Source of the DNA: Chrysoperla carnea
Lineage: Eukaryota; Arthropoda; Insecta; Neuroptera; Chrysopidae
Assembly: GCF_905475395.1 (NCBI RefSeq)
Contig: NC_058339.1
Location: forward strand, 58,785,172-58,849,171
DNA length: 64,000 nt
Reading direction: 5' to 3'
Shown here: in pieces, positions 13,701 to 27,700 of the stretch
Position numbering within the stretch: position 1 is the stretch's first letter
How the letters are laid out: every line of letters starts with the position of its first letter
The notes under the pieces: generated by a model
What the model saw: the letters and a program-made list of their open reading frames with translations, nothing else
Databases searched by the model: none
What the model was told of the DNA's origin: nothing
Translations under genes and position numbers: made by a program

Positions 13701-15727
13701 TACCTATACCTTACGCTTACACATTATTTCCTTCTTTTGTACAAGTCAAAAGTAGGTAATTACGTAATCGATACTTATTATAACTTGACACGTATAATAA
13801 ATGTATCGTTAATAATCTAATTAAAAAAATAACACAAGTAATGCATTAATAAGTGAAACAAATGATTAAGTACCTAATTATTACTAAGTCACCTTCATAA
13901 AATACACACAAGTTAATTGAAGTAAAAAAAATTGAAAGAAAAATTAATTAAAAACTCTTTTAGAACTGTAAATAAACCTCGTAATTTTGTTTTTACTTCA
14001 TAAATCACGAACAATTGATTCGAACCTTTGAAATATAATGAAAAGTATGTATTACAAAATTACAAATCAACTTTATTATTGGTTTAGGTTTTACACCACA
14101 AAATAACTAGCGAATCATATAAAAAAATTAATTATCTTTTGTGGTGTATTGTTATCATTCTTGTTGCAAAATTAGTACATTTATTTAGATTTTACACGTT
14201 TTGGAAATGTTATTTCAAAATTATGTTGAAAACATTGTTGTTAACAATTATTAATTATTTGGGCTATCTCAAAAATTTTTTTGAGATAGATTATCCTACC
14301 GGGTTACCCACCGAAAATTTGCACTTATCATATGTTTGCAAATAAATGGCTGTAATGGCATATAATGTCTATTGAAATTTTTTTTAATAAATAACAAAAG
14401 GCGGATTTTTCCAAGTCTAATAAGTGCTATGTGGATGTATTATTTTTATACCATGCATATATGAAATATACATAGTATATCCCATGTAGGAACCGCCATA
14501 GTTGAACGACGGGGCCTAGCCTGGTCCAGTACTGGGGATCCCAGCTTTGGCGCCCCGATATTGGCCCATGCTTGAGCCAAGATGAAATAATTAGCCTTGG
14601 CCGACCCAACGATTGCCCGAGCCTGGGACAAGGCTGGGTTGCCCAGCCTTGGCCGATCCAATGATTATCCAAGCCTGGGCCAACATTGGTTTGCCATAGA
14701 ACGGCCAACACAAGGGAGCCCAGTCTTGGGCCAAGACTTGGCATCCTAGCCTTGGCCAATCCAATGATTATCCAAGCCTGGGCCAACATTGGTTTGCCAT
14801 AGAACGGCCAACGCAAGGGAGCCCAGTCTTGGGCCAAGACTAGGCATCCTAGCCTTGGCCAATCCAATGATTATCCAAGCCTGGGCCAACATTGGCTTGC
14901 CATAGAACGGCCAACGCAAGGGAGCCCAGTCTTGGGCCAAGACTTGGCATCCTAACCTTGGCCAATCCAATGATTATCCAAGCCTGGGCCAACATTGGTT
15001 TGTCATAGACGGGCAACGCAAGGGAGCCCAGACTTCGGCCAAGACTAGGCATCCTAGCCTTGGCCAATCCAATGATTATCCAAGCCTGGGCCAACATTGG
15101 TTTGCCATAGAACGGCCAACCCAAGGGAGCCCAGTCTTGGGCCAAGACTTGGCATCCTAGCCTTGGCCAATCCAATGATTATCCAAGCCTGGGCCAACAT
15201 TGGTTTGCCATAGAACGGCCAACGCAAGGGAGCCCAATCTTGGGCCAAGACTTGGCATCCTAGCCTTGGCCAATCCAATGATTATCCAAGCCTGGGCCAA
15301 CATTGGTTTGCCATAGAACGGCCAACGCAAGGGAGCCCAGACTTCGGCCAAGACTAGGCATCCTAGCCTTGGCCAATCCAATGATTATCCAAGCCTGGGC
15401 CAACATTGGTTTGCCATAGAACGGCCAACCCAAGGGAGCCCAGTCTTGGGCCAAGACTTGGCATCCTAGCCTTGGCCAATCCAATGATTATCCAAGCCTG
15501 GGCCAACATTGGTTTGCCATAGAACGGCCAACGCAAGGGAGCCCAATCTTGGGCCAAGACTTGGCATCCTAGCCTTGGCCAATCCAATGATTATCCAAGC
15601 CTGGGCCAACATTGGTTTGCCATAGAACGGCCAACGCAAGGGAGCCCAGTCTTAGGCCAAGACTAGGCATCCTAGCCTTGGCTGACAATATTCAATTATT
15701 GAAGGGAAATCGCAGAATAAATCGTCA

Positions 15728-15760
<33 letters not shown>

Positions 15761-18700
15761 ATTAATTACATTGATGACATAAACTCCTGAAATGGACACC
15801 TTTGACATTTTAAAATACCTAATACCTGGAAAATTTTAAATACCTGATAACAAAAAATGGCATATACAACCAAAAGGTATACAATGCGCATGTGTAATAC
15901 TGTTTATGGAGTAGGTACATGTACTTAAAATAACTTCCTCCTTCTCTGTCTTTTAGTCACTATCCTTTTTACAAAGTAATATTTATTTTTAAAACCTCTC
16001 ACAAGTAAGATGTTCTAGTAATGTGTATATAAACATACAATGTTATCGCTTCTCGTCTCAATGACCTGAGCTCAACGTGCAATAAGTGTTCTTATCAACT
16101 CAATATCTGGTACGCCTCGCATTGCGAGACCAGTATATTAAACTATTATTTGGAACACGGTAGATTGTTAGGAGCTTGCTCCTCTTCTACCGCGGGTTGA
16201 CACAGTGTTGCGGTACAGCTGGGATTGTCCCTGTCAAATAAATCACAAAATAGAATTCTTCATAAAGTAATCTTAAAACTCAACTATGGCCTAGCCCTGC
16301 CAACCAGGCATGGGCCAGACTTAAAACTTAACTATGGCCCAGCCCTGCCAGCCAGGCATGGGCCAGACCTAAAACTTAACTATGGCCCAGCCCTGCCAAC
16401 CAGGCATGGGCCAAACTTAAAAATTAATTATGGCCCAGCTCTGCCAACCAGGCGTGGGCCAGACCTAAAACTTAACTATGGCCCAGCCCTGCCAACCAGG
16501 CATGGGCCAAACTTAAAAATTAACTATGGCCCAGCCCTGCCAACCAGGCGTGGGCCAGTCGAGGTAACCAGTCTTGGGCCAGCATTATCATTCCAGACTT
16601 TACCCAAGTCTGGGCCAAGTCTGGCTTACAAGTCTGGCCCAGAGTTCTGCATAGTTTGACCAAGACTGGGCCAAGTCTGGGCCCGCCATACTTTCCTACA
16701 TGGGATTAAGTTTAGTCCCAAGTTTGTAACGCTTAAAAATAATGATGCTAGGAAAAAAATTTTGTCATAGCTGTTCATAAAATCACCTAATTAGTCCATT
16801 TCCGGTTGTCCGTCCGTCCGTCCGTCTGTGGACACGATAACTCAAAAACAAAAAAAGATATCGAGCTGAAATTTTTACAGCGTACTCAGGACGTAAAAAG
16901 TGAGGTAGAGTTCGTAAATGAGCATCATAGGTCAATTGGGTCTGGGGTCCGTAGGACCCATCTTGTAAACCGTTAGAGATAGAACAAAAGACAATCACGT
17001 AAAATTTTATATTTAAGAACTTAATGAAACTTGAAAAGAAACAATTTTTAAATGTAAAAAATGTTCCTTATAAAAAAATAAAAACTTTTGTTAGAAACAT
17101 TTTTTTGTAAACATCACTGTTTACTCACGAGGGCGTTAATTAGGTGCAAATTTTATAGTATCAGTTGTGTGTGTGTCTATTTAAAAGTGAATAAGTATCT
17201 TTTGTTATTTACGTGACGTCGAAAAAACAAACGATTGCGCATCAACACTGTCTATACATTTTTGCATGTGTTATGTGATAAAGAAATCAACACTGACTAT
17301 GCATGGTATTTCAACAATTAACTCAGTCAATTGTTTCTTTTCACTTGTTTTGTTTACAAAATACACTACTGATGTCACATTTTAATATCATGGACGAACG
17401 TGTTTTAAATTGATAAAGGGTTGATAATTTACTATAGCCAAAACAAAAAAATTTACCTACATATATCAATTAATCCCTGAAACTGATACCATAGAAAATA
17501 AAGAATATTTTATTTTAATGAAAGCGCTGTAATGGTGTAATTAATGGTTAAACTGGCAAAACCTGTAATGTAAACTTTTTAATTTTAATTAGATGGCGAT
17601 TTTTTGGTTTATTGCTTTGTAACGATTTTATCTCTAATCTATCACATATCAAAATGGCAGACAAAGTATGTAATTTATTCTCGATGCAGTCCCCATTGTA
17701 TTTATAAAAACAGTAGTAAATAATTCAAAAGGGGTTTTCTACTGCTTAAGCTCCAAAACTGATATAATCAAAAATAAGGAATATTAAATTTTAATGAAGC
17801 TCATGTTGCATTTAATGGCTGTAAAAGTGAAAAATAAATTTTTTTAACTATAAATAAGATGCCTAATTTATGTTAGAGCATACAATTTTTTCACGATACA
17901 GTTTCCGTTGTACTTATAAAAACAACAAATAAGTAATGCAAAAAGTTTGATTAAAATCAATTGAAGTAGGAAAATTTTTTAAAAAATAGTTGAGTTTATC
18001 TAACAGGGATGGCGAACCAATGGAAGGCGTGCTATTGATGGCACGTGACACAATATTTTCCATCGATCTCAAAGTTCACTATGAATTATGAAGTATTATA
18101 TTAGGAACGAACGCGAGTGATCCTACGAACACGCGCTCATTTGTTATTGTAGTTACATTTGATATGACGGCACGTTGATCATAAAGGTTCGCCATCCCTG
18201 GCCTATAGGTATATAAAATAAATGAATTCAATACCTTGTTTTTTAGGTAAATTATAAGCGACCAATCGAACAATAAATGACCATAACGAAAGAGCAGACA
18301 TTACACCCGCACTAAAAATAAATACTTGAAGAATTTTCACACCGTTGGCCATGATATGTATATTATTTATTAAATTTTATATTTTTTTCTAAAATTATTA
18401 AGAATTTTATATTTTGCATGTAATGAAATAATTATCAAAATTTAATTAAATTTATTAAATAGCATTGTGCTAAGTATAAAATTATTATTTTGTTATGGCA
18501 CAATTAAACAATAGAAACATTATTTCACTTTCCTTGAAGATGATTCATGTTGATGAATTAGAAATTGTCTTTTCAAGTTTTTTTAAATTTTATTTTATTT
18601 TTTATTTTATGTGTTTTTGTGTCTCTATATATAAATTAATCGTGTTTGAATTACCTTGATCGAATAATTACTAATTAAATTATTTAATAATACATACTAT

Positions 18701-21700
18701 CAAATTTTTTATATTTTTTTAAAGAATTTTGTTTATTTTTTTATATACCATAATTATTCAAGTATGTGAGAATTGTACGCTTATATTCATAAAAGTTGAT
18801 TTAACTATTTGGTTTATTTATATTATTCGATTTATGGTGGCCCAACATTTATGAATAAACTTGGTCCTTGAAATAAAAGCTATGATGACTGATTTCTGAT
18901 TATTTTAGATTATATTATATTTTTATGGTAGTACGAGAACCAAGGCAATTTTAGACTTACGGTTGAAATTATTTGTACCTTATTTTCAACTTTGATTATG
19001 AGTTTTCATAATTAAAGTTGAAATTTCATCATTTTTTTCATAATAAAATCTCCGGGATAAATAATAAACGATAACCTTCAAAAATAGTTACCCGTTAGTT
19101 TCAATTATTAAATTAACCTTGAATTGAACAACTATTGTATTCCTGGGAAAACAATTAATAGCTATTATACTTGAAAGGCAAGATATACATCTATGAAAAT
19201 GATTATATCATTGCATGGAAATATGGAATCTTCTTGAGTAAAAGATTTCCTAAAAGCTACAATTCATGGCACTTAAATTATAAATCTAAACATTTGGACA
19301 GTTTTAATAAAAACAAATTAAACTCTATAAGAAAGTTAAAGTTAGTTTGTTATTTATACTTCATTTAAAAAAATTAAATTTGTTTAAATGATTAATAAAA
19401 GTTAAGTAACTTTGTAAAATTAGTTAATTAATGTAGCGTGTCAAATATTTTATAATTAAATTGAACAAATTTTTGTACAGACCTAAATAAACTTAATTAA
19501 ATATGAACTTACATAATATCCCAAAGTATATGGCCCACGTACAAAATCGTGTAAGGCCTAATAGATTAAAATTCTGTGATTGTTTTTATTTTGTATCTTG
19601 TTGCGGAAGATTGATTAAGTTTGGCGATGTTGTCTTGCTACAATATTGCCAAAAAGATTTGGACTATATGCGCAGTTAGAGTATATGAACTTATGATAGT
19701 GAAATAAGCTACAATTTTTGTCTATACTGTACCACACAACTGTGTAAACATACAACACTCAGTGAGATATCAATCAAATTTCTACTATAGTTATTTCTCT
19801 TACAATACTCTAATATAATTGTTTCCATTTAACAATACAATTGTTTAATTTTGCGTTATTATATCTCAATAATGAAACGATCAATGATTTTTGTTTTTCT
19901 TTTTTTAACTCGTAATGAACAGTTAGTTTTATGATAATTTCTGGTACTTAGTTTTTTTTCTAGAATTAAAAATTTGTTAAAAACATAGCCTCCTTTTCAA
20001 TGCTCTCCGAAATTGAATTAAATTTATCTCGTGTTAGAGACGGTTAATCGATTTCAATTTTTGATGGTAATTGTATCATAATATCATTAATAAGTACCTA
20101 TACAACAATTTAGAATTTTCTGACACTATGCTCATAGCAAGATTATCTTAAAAAAGACAACTGACTTTTGGTAAGAAAAATGTTTAACTCCCTATGTCCG
20201 TGCGTCTAAAAAACAAAAAAATTTTGAAGCTAAAATTATTTCTTGTTAAACCCGAAGTATTTAACTTAAAGAGATATGCATCTCTCATTATTATTCTCAT
20301 CAGATGTTCAATTTGTTTTTAATAAATTCATATAAACAGCTTTTTGTTATTAAAATTAATAATTCCATATAACACAACAGGGATTAGTTTGGTATTGTTT
20401 TAATAAAATAACATAAGTGTTGTCTTAAACAATTACATGCATTACGTGAGTGCATTTGTTTTGAAAGTATTTGGGACACATAAAATAAAAAATATAAACA
20501 AGATATTTTAATTCATACAATATCGTAGTCGCCACTATAAAGTGTGAATTAATCATTACCTGCGTTGCTATTGTCGCTAAACTAAATAGCGTTCCATGAT
20601 TGTATACTTTATACAGTTTACAAAACAATTAAATATATAAAATATTTTTATCTACGATTCTTAGGAGTAAAATTTTAGCTTCGTTTTATCGACAAAGCTA
20701 TGCCCTAAAGTATGCTTGTTTCTACGATATTTGTTAATCGTTCATCACTTTAAAGTTATCAAGTTGGAATTTGATTTTATATCGTTATAATTAAACCCTT
20801 GCTTTTTTTCATAATTATTTGGTCAAAACAGGACCAAGAAAAGTCACTATAATTTGTATTTAAAAAATCTATTAAAAAGTTGATGGACATTGTGTATGCG
20901 ATGGAAAATGTGTGCCTTCTTTGCCTTTTTAGTTTAAACGCAATTTCTTTCTTTTTATATATGTAAATATGAAATATATTAAGGTATACAAAGTTTAGTC
21001 CCAAGTTTGTAACGCTTAAAAATATTGATGCTACGCACAAAATCTTAGAAGAGGTGTTCATAAAATCATCTAAAGAGCCCATTTCCGGTTGTCTGTCTGT
21101 CCGTCTGTCAGCACGAAAACTCTAAAACGAAAAGACATATCACATAAATGAGCAACATAAGTCAATTGGGTCTTTTTTTCAATTTGGGTTTACAAAATGG
21201 GTCTTACGGATGTTTATGGGACTATTAATCGGATTCTTTTGGTCCTATGGATTCTTATCTATGCTTTAAGAAGATAATCAACGCTCCGATACTATAGAGT
21301 GTCACACAAAAGTCTATAGTAAAAAACTGTCAATTAATCAAGTTGACTATATGTCCATATAAATTTTTGACTTGTTACAAATAGTCTAAATCTTGGGCAG
21401 TAGTTTTAAATCTTGAATTTAATTTAATTCGCGCAGACAAAAATTATTGAAATTCTTACACAATATAGATTCAAATTTACATAATAATTAATTTTTTAGA
21501 GAATTACATTGTCGGTGTATTATGTTAACGACAATCAATTTAAAATTTTAAAAAAATAATTAAAACTCAGATAGAAAGTTTAATTATACTTATTTTAGTT
21601 TTGAAGTCATACTTATTATGAAAACAAAAACAAAGATTATGATTATGAAACGGAAATAACATTTGTTGCGAAGTTATATTTAGAGGTATTTAAATAAGAT

Positions 21701-24700
21701 ATAAATTAAGTTTGCATATATAATTAATTATTAATTTATAGACGTTTAAAATTATAAAAATAATTTGTTATTATTTTTATTAGACAAAGCATTTGCTGCC
21801 ACGTTATATCTTGAATTCTTGTAATGAGTCGCCCAATGACCTCCTTGAATAATTATTCGATTACCTAAGTACCACGCTACATATATTTTTGATTTGTGTC
21901 AAATAATTACAAAAAAAATACTTTATATTTAAAATATATTAAATGGGTCTTATATTATGGTAAGGGTCTATCATAGTATAGACCTTTATTCAAACACAAA
22001 TATTATTTAAGGATGTACGAGCACCAGGGCAATTTTGTACAAAAGGCTTGATCTTTTTTATATGAAGTTGGACTAGGATTTAAATCAATTCTGAAAATTT
22101 TAGAGAGGAGGGGGGGGGTTTGCCCGATTACTTAAATAAATAAATGACTTCAAAAGTAGGCATATTTAACATTGGTCTTATGGGAAAATGGTAGGTGGAT
22201 GATATGTTTGCATAGATTTCTCCAAAACTAGTAGGTGGAAATTTAAAAAAAAAAACTATTTAAATTAATGTTAAAACCTTCATAAATTCTTGAAAACAAA
22301 AAAAACTCGTTGTGCCCGACCAATTACGGATGTATGAGCACGGTTGTAGGGATGTATTTTCAATTTTGATGGTGAATTATGTTATAGTAACTTGACAATA
22401 TGACGAAAAGTAAGAATACAATTTTTCGATATCTGAAGTAATTTTCAAAATATCGAAAATTGTAAAGTTTGTTTAATTATTTAGCTTTCAATATTTCGAA
22501 AACCAAGATTTATTCGTCTATATTCATGAAGTTATAACAAAATACATAATCAAAGTTGAAAATAAAGTACAAATAAATTTAACTACAAGTCTTAACTTGT
22601 CTTAGCGCTCGTACTACCTTAATAATGATCTTTTTGTATATTGTAATTGTTATATGTACTAAGGTTATAATTTAATTATAGGAAGTCATTTTCAATAATT
22701 ATTTTAAATCCATAACATTTTAAATTTTATATCAAGGCTAAATTCAACAAAATGTTTATTAATCATGTAAATAATATTGAATTTATGCATTCATTAATTT
22801 TATAATGAAATTTTTATATTATGATTGTTACATTACCGGTCTGGTCACCATTAATATAATCCGGTATTGCAGTGAATTTTATTTATATCGGATACACTTG
22901 TCAACTGTGAAAGTTATCATTTTTATTTAAATTATATTATATTTAAATTATATTTGTTTTCACCAAAGAGTAAGAATGACACGAGTTGGAACTGGTATCA
23001 TAAGGTGTCTGCATAATTTAATTAATGAGTGATTTTCAAACGTTTTGTTAATTGTTTATAGACTAGCAATTCAGTCTTAAAATTGAATCGAAACTTTAAT
23101 ATAGGTATTTCCAGCTTACTTTAATAATTTTCATTGATGTAATTAATGGTAAATTAAAAAATTTAAAACGTTCTAGTTCGAACTAAACGCGAATAAAAAT
23201 TTTATTACCAACTATTTCGAAAATTATTTCATTATATAATTAAAAAATCAAAAGTAACATTATTTGATTAAAAAATCCGATGTTTTATTATGTAATAAAT
23301 TTTTTACTGATTTAGGAAGAAATTTTGTCACTTATAAAGTTAAAGTTATGGGATCATTAATGTTACAAAAGTCAGGGCCGAAGGTAGAGCTGAAAAAGCC
23401 GCGAAACAAAACCAATTTTGAGAACTTCATCCAAAAATCACTCGTTCTAATAATATTGAGGTAATGCAAAGTAAAATAACAGTATTTCGTCGATTAAAAA
23501 TTGTTTATTCACATCTTATATTAACTTGTGGAAACAGTCATAATACTCATGATATCCTCGCAATGTTTTATAAGCGCTTTCAAAGCATTTCGTTACATAA
23601 AAATGCAAAAACTTATAACTAAAACCTCTTTTTCCTAGATTTTGCAGTAGCAAATTCTTTTATAATTGAAGTTAATCTTGCACGTTCTTTTATTTTCGAT
23701 GGTCAGGACCGCTAAATTACTGAGTCTATCTCGTCCCATTGAACTAGGTAAAAAGTTTTTGATCAACTATAATTTAGAGACAGTCCATTTGGCTTTCGCA
23801 GAAGTGACAGGGGCAGTTAACAACATCAGAATTGCTGTTCATACATTCGGATAACTGGAAGGCAATGACGAATTGTGCATTATCATCTATTTCCTTCCAG
23901 GGGCCAGGGGCCATTGTCCCAGTTACCCTTTTGTAGTTTCGGCCCTGATAAAGGTATACAACTTTTTCTATTTTTTTCTAAGTAAACTTTTCTTGTTTTT
24001 CCAGGTTTTTTAGTTTCAGCATATCAAAAAAAAGAAGTCATATGATTAAAGAAATAAAATAATGGTTCTTGTTGATTGCAATAATTGCACGTTAGTCATT
24101 CTTAAATACATGATGATAAATATTGCTCCAAGGAACAAAACTTTCCCCTATACTGGTTTTTCAACTGTTACCTATTTATCATATACAAGTAGTTAATGAG
24201 TTTTAAAAATTATTTTAAATATTTATATACAAATTTTAATAATAAAATAATCAACTTGACAACATATTATAATAAATGAGTCAATCAACACTTCAGTTAT
24301 GCTAAAATCTAGTCAAACAAAGATCTTTACTAGAACAAAAGAATATTTTCATATATATTTTAGTATAGATATTATGTTCGCCTATCGCTACCCGAAATAT
24401 TATTCCGCGTTTTTACAACAAATAGAGTTCATTTTTTAAATATCACTGAATCATAATTAATTTAAATATCTCAATTTCTGTAATGATCTTTATAAATTTG
24501 TCTAATACAGGTTTTGATTATAATGTAGTCCTGATAAAATAATCGCCATTATTCCAGAGACTTATTATACGTCACTAATTTAGTGCCTTTTCTATTTTAA
24601 ATTTGTACCCCATTTCATTTATTTGTGAATGTTAAATTTTAATTAATTAAAGAAAATTGAAAAAAATACAGTCGCACTAGGAGACGAATCCTGACATTTT

Positions 24701-27700
24701 GGACAAAGCGCCTCAGCCAATTGGGCTTAGGACCAAGAGAAAAATGTCTAAGAACTTTTTTTATCCAATTATATCGGATTACCCACCGGCAACCTTTACT
24801 ATTACGTTCAGGAGCATTTTTTTTACGGGATCCTGGAAAAAATTTTCCAATACGAAAATTATTCATGTTCAATGACGAATTTTACCGGGTCTAATTGTAG
24901 GAAAGTCACCTGTTTAAGGTTATTGTAAACCTGCAGTATTGTAAACAATTTTTGGTCTATTGCACGGTACATACATATAAACCAAATGCATGCTTTGTAG
25001 TAAATTAATGAGTTATTTTTGGCTTTACAATACCCTGCAACTATTAAAATATATAATATATTGTGTGCCAGTGATGCTTATAAATTTAATAATATAGATA
25101 TCGTTCTTCAATCATCAATACTCCAACTATAGTCGTCTCTGTTCATCAAATGATGGATCTTCATGAAATCATAATTAAATTAAAATTTTGTTTTTATATC
25201 ATCGGCAACCTTATATTTTTATGGTATTTTTATAAAAGATTTTTCACTCTAGATTTTTTGATATAGTAATATCCAATTGAAAAGGATAACCTATATGATC
25301 ATTTTTTCAGCCAACTTTGAACGATAAAATAATAATAAAAAGCCCGGTGACCTAGAAATTTTTTGTGATTTTTGGAAACTTTGTTAATAAAAAGTATTTA
25401 TAAAGTTTTATTGAAATACCTAGTATTATTCAATCCTACCATATCTCCTTAATAAAATAAATATAAATAAAACTATAATTTTTACCAATAAATAATGTTA
25501 TTTCTTGATCTTCAATATTTCCACGTACAATATTCACTCTAATTTTATTATGATTGTTGCTACGTTGATGTTGTTGTTCATGTTTTTTATTTTTACACAA
25601 TTTTCCAACATTTTCATATTTATTATTATACACATCATTGTTATTATAAGTATTGTTCACACGATTGTTTACATTATGTTCATTAATATCTTCATGATTA
25701 TTATTTGTAAATAAATAAACATGAGATGGTGATGATATTAAAACAATGTCGCCACATTGGGGACGTCGACGACGGTGCACCATATTTAATTTTCATTTGG
25801 ATGTATTTCATTTATTTTTGAATAATTTTATAATTCTTATAATAACTTCACATTTTTAATCAATCACAATTTTGTTTTTGTTTATAATAATTTTATTTAC
25901 ATATCTCTGATGCAATTATTTTATTTTATTACGTTATTAAACATTATTTTAGTTGTAGAATTTGTTTTCATTTTGTCTTTGATAATTTTAGATGTCTAAA
26001 GTTGAGTTAAAAATCTGGATTAGTTTTGAATTTTAAAAATTATTAGCATATTATACTCGTATATGTAAAGAAGGTGTTTATGGCTTGGCTAATCGACGAA
26101 TTAACTTGCATTATTTGGATGTTAAAATTTCAAATATCGATCTTCGGTATTTGTTCGATATTCTTCAGATAAACAAAACATGAAGGCTGTTCTATACACA
26201 TTTTTGATTAACGTGAAATCATTCTTTGATTGGCGTGAAACTATATAATTTTTTTAAGAATCCTCTTAAATATTCATTGGCGGAAAAAATTTTATAAAGA
26301 AAAGTAGTTTTCCAGATAAGAATAGTTAAAGTTATAATTGAATTTCAAACACTGCGATTATACCCTTTTTACTTTATGGATTGATGAAATTTGAATATGT
26401 AATAGATATTCATATTCTACCGGCTATGGGTACTTTTATTTTTCGAAAATCCTGTTTATTTTCCAAATTTTCATTTTTCACACCACTAGGTATAGTGGAA
26501 TACGAAAAAGTACTTGGGTGTGAACAATAAAAATTGGGAAAATTAACAGGATTTTCGAAAACTATTCGGTAGAATATGAATACCTATAACATATCTAAAT
26601 TTCAAATCGATAGAATATAATCGCATTGCTTAAAATTTAATTGTAACTTTAAGCATTCTTATCTGGAAAACTGCTTTTCTTAATACATTTTTTTCCACCA
26701 ATGAATATTTGAGAATTCTTAAAAAAATTATATGTTTCACGCCAATCAAAGAATGATTTCATGCCAATCAAAAATGTTTATAGATCAGCCTTAAAAGTAA
26801 ATTTATTGCAGCCCTACATTTATGTTTATTTACTGTTTTAATTTTTTTTAAACATAATATCCAATTCTTAGATTCCGATACTATATTTTTTTATCAAGTT
26901 TTATTTTATGTAAGGTACTCCAAAATTAATTTGATTCAAATCTATTATTTTCATATTTTCATCAGCGTATACGGCTTTATAGTTTCCCTTAGTTTTATCA
27001 AAATGTTTTGAAAAACATAAACCTACACAAAAATACAGCTTTAACAGGAATAAATTGATGAAATATGCGATTGAATAAACCAAAATGTACGTATTTAGTA
27101 TCTCCAGTACTTCACTATCGATTAAATTAACTTAACATTTAAAAAAAAATAGCTTCGATTGTATGCAATAAGATTTTGAAATTTTTGTTGCGCTCTAATT
27201 CAGTATTTTAATATAAAAATATATATCACATGAATTTTCTGCAAAAATGGTAGATGATATTTTAAAACACAGCATAAATACTTCAAAAATATTTACTATT
27301 ATATTATTAATTTTGAAATATTTTTAACAAACTTAATACATTATTTTAAACAAATTACATAATTCCTTTTGTATAATTCCTACCACAGCGTATTTACGAT
27401 TTTAGGAAGACCAAATAGGGCCTTATTTAATTTCTTCTAAAAATATAAAAATATCTACATCTTTATGAATTTACAAATGCCTCTTCGATACACATTTCGG
27501 AAGGCTCGCTTCACTTGCAAAGTAGGTATGATATTTAAATTTATACACCTTAAAAATATTTTAAGACGACTCAAATATGCCTAAGAAAAATAAGGACTCT
27601 CTCCGGGAAAATCCTATCAAAAACCGATATCCGAGATTAGCGAAACATACATGCCTACTATGGCAATTTTAACGATACGAATTCATTGCAGGTAATATTT

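Larger units (their letters stand above)
14479..16706. mobile_element. TIR-bounded element carrying two tandem arrays
   Basis: Left end ATCCCATGTAGGAACCGCCATA near 14479 and right end CGCCATACTTTCCTACATGGGAT near 16684 are inverted copies of each other. Between them lies a GC-rich island with two tandem arrays of different period and an AT-rich spacer. No transposase is encoded. I cannot settle a target-site duplication. It sits in the intron upstream of the shared exon at 13424. Non-autonomous DNA transposon is the likeliest reading, but the superfamily is unknown. Confidence 0.55.

Noticed and set aside
14427..15587. Overlapping minus-strand frames of 71-146 codons (MDWPRLG...)
   Set aside because: They are produced by the 103-base tandem repeat, whose length shifts the frame by one each unit. 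There is no splice context, and the product would simply be the satellite translated.
14640..15682. CRISPR-like array
   Set aside because: Units are contiguous with no unique spacers, in an intron of an insect gene.
16225..16659. 144-codon plus-strand frame with 16-residue repeats
   Set aside because: A by-product of the 48-base array. It begins outside the repeat in unrelated sequence and ends in disordered copies.
23666..23854. 62-codon plus-strand frame inside the hAT-like element
   Set aside because: Too short and without transposase motifs; the element is non-autonomous.
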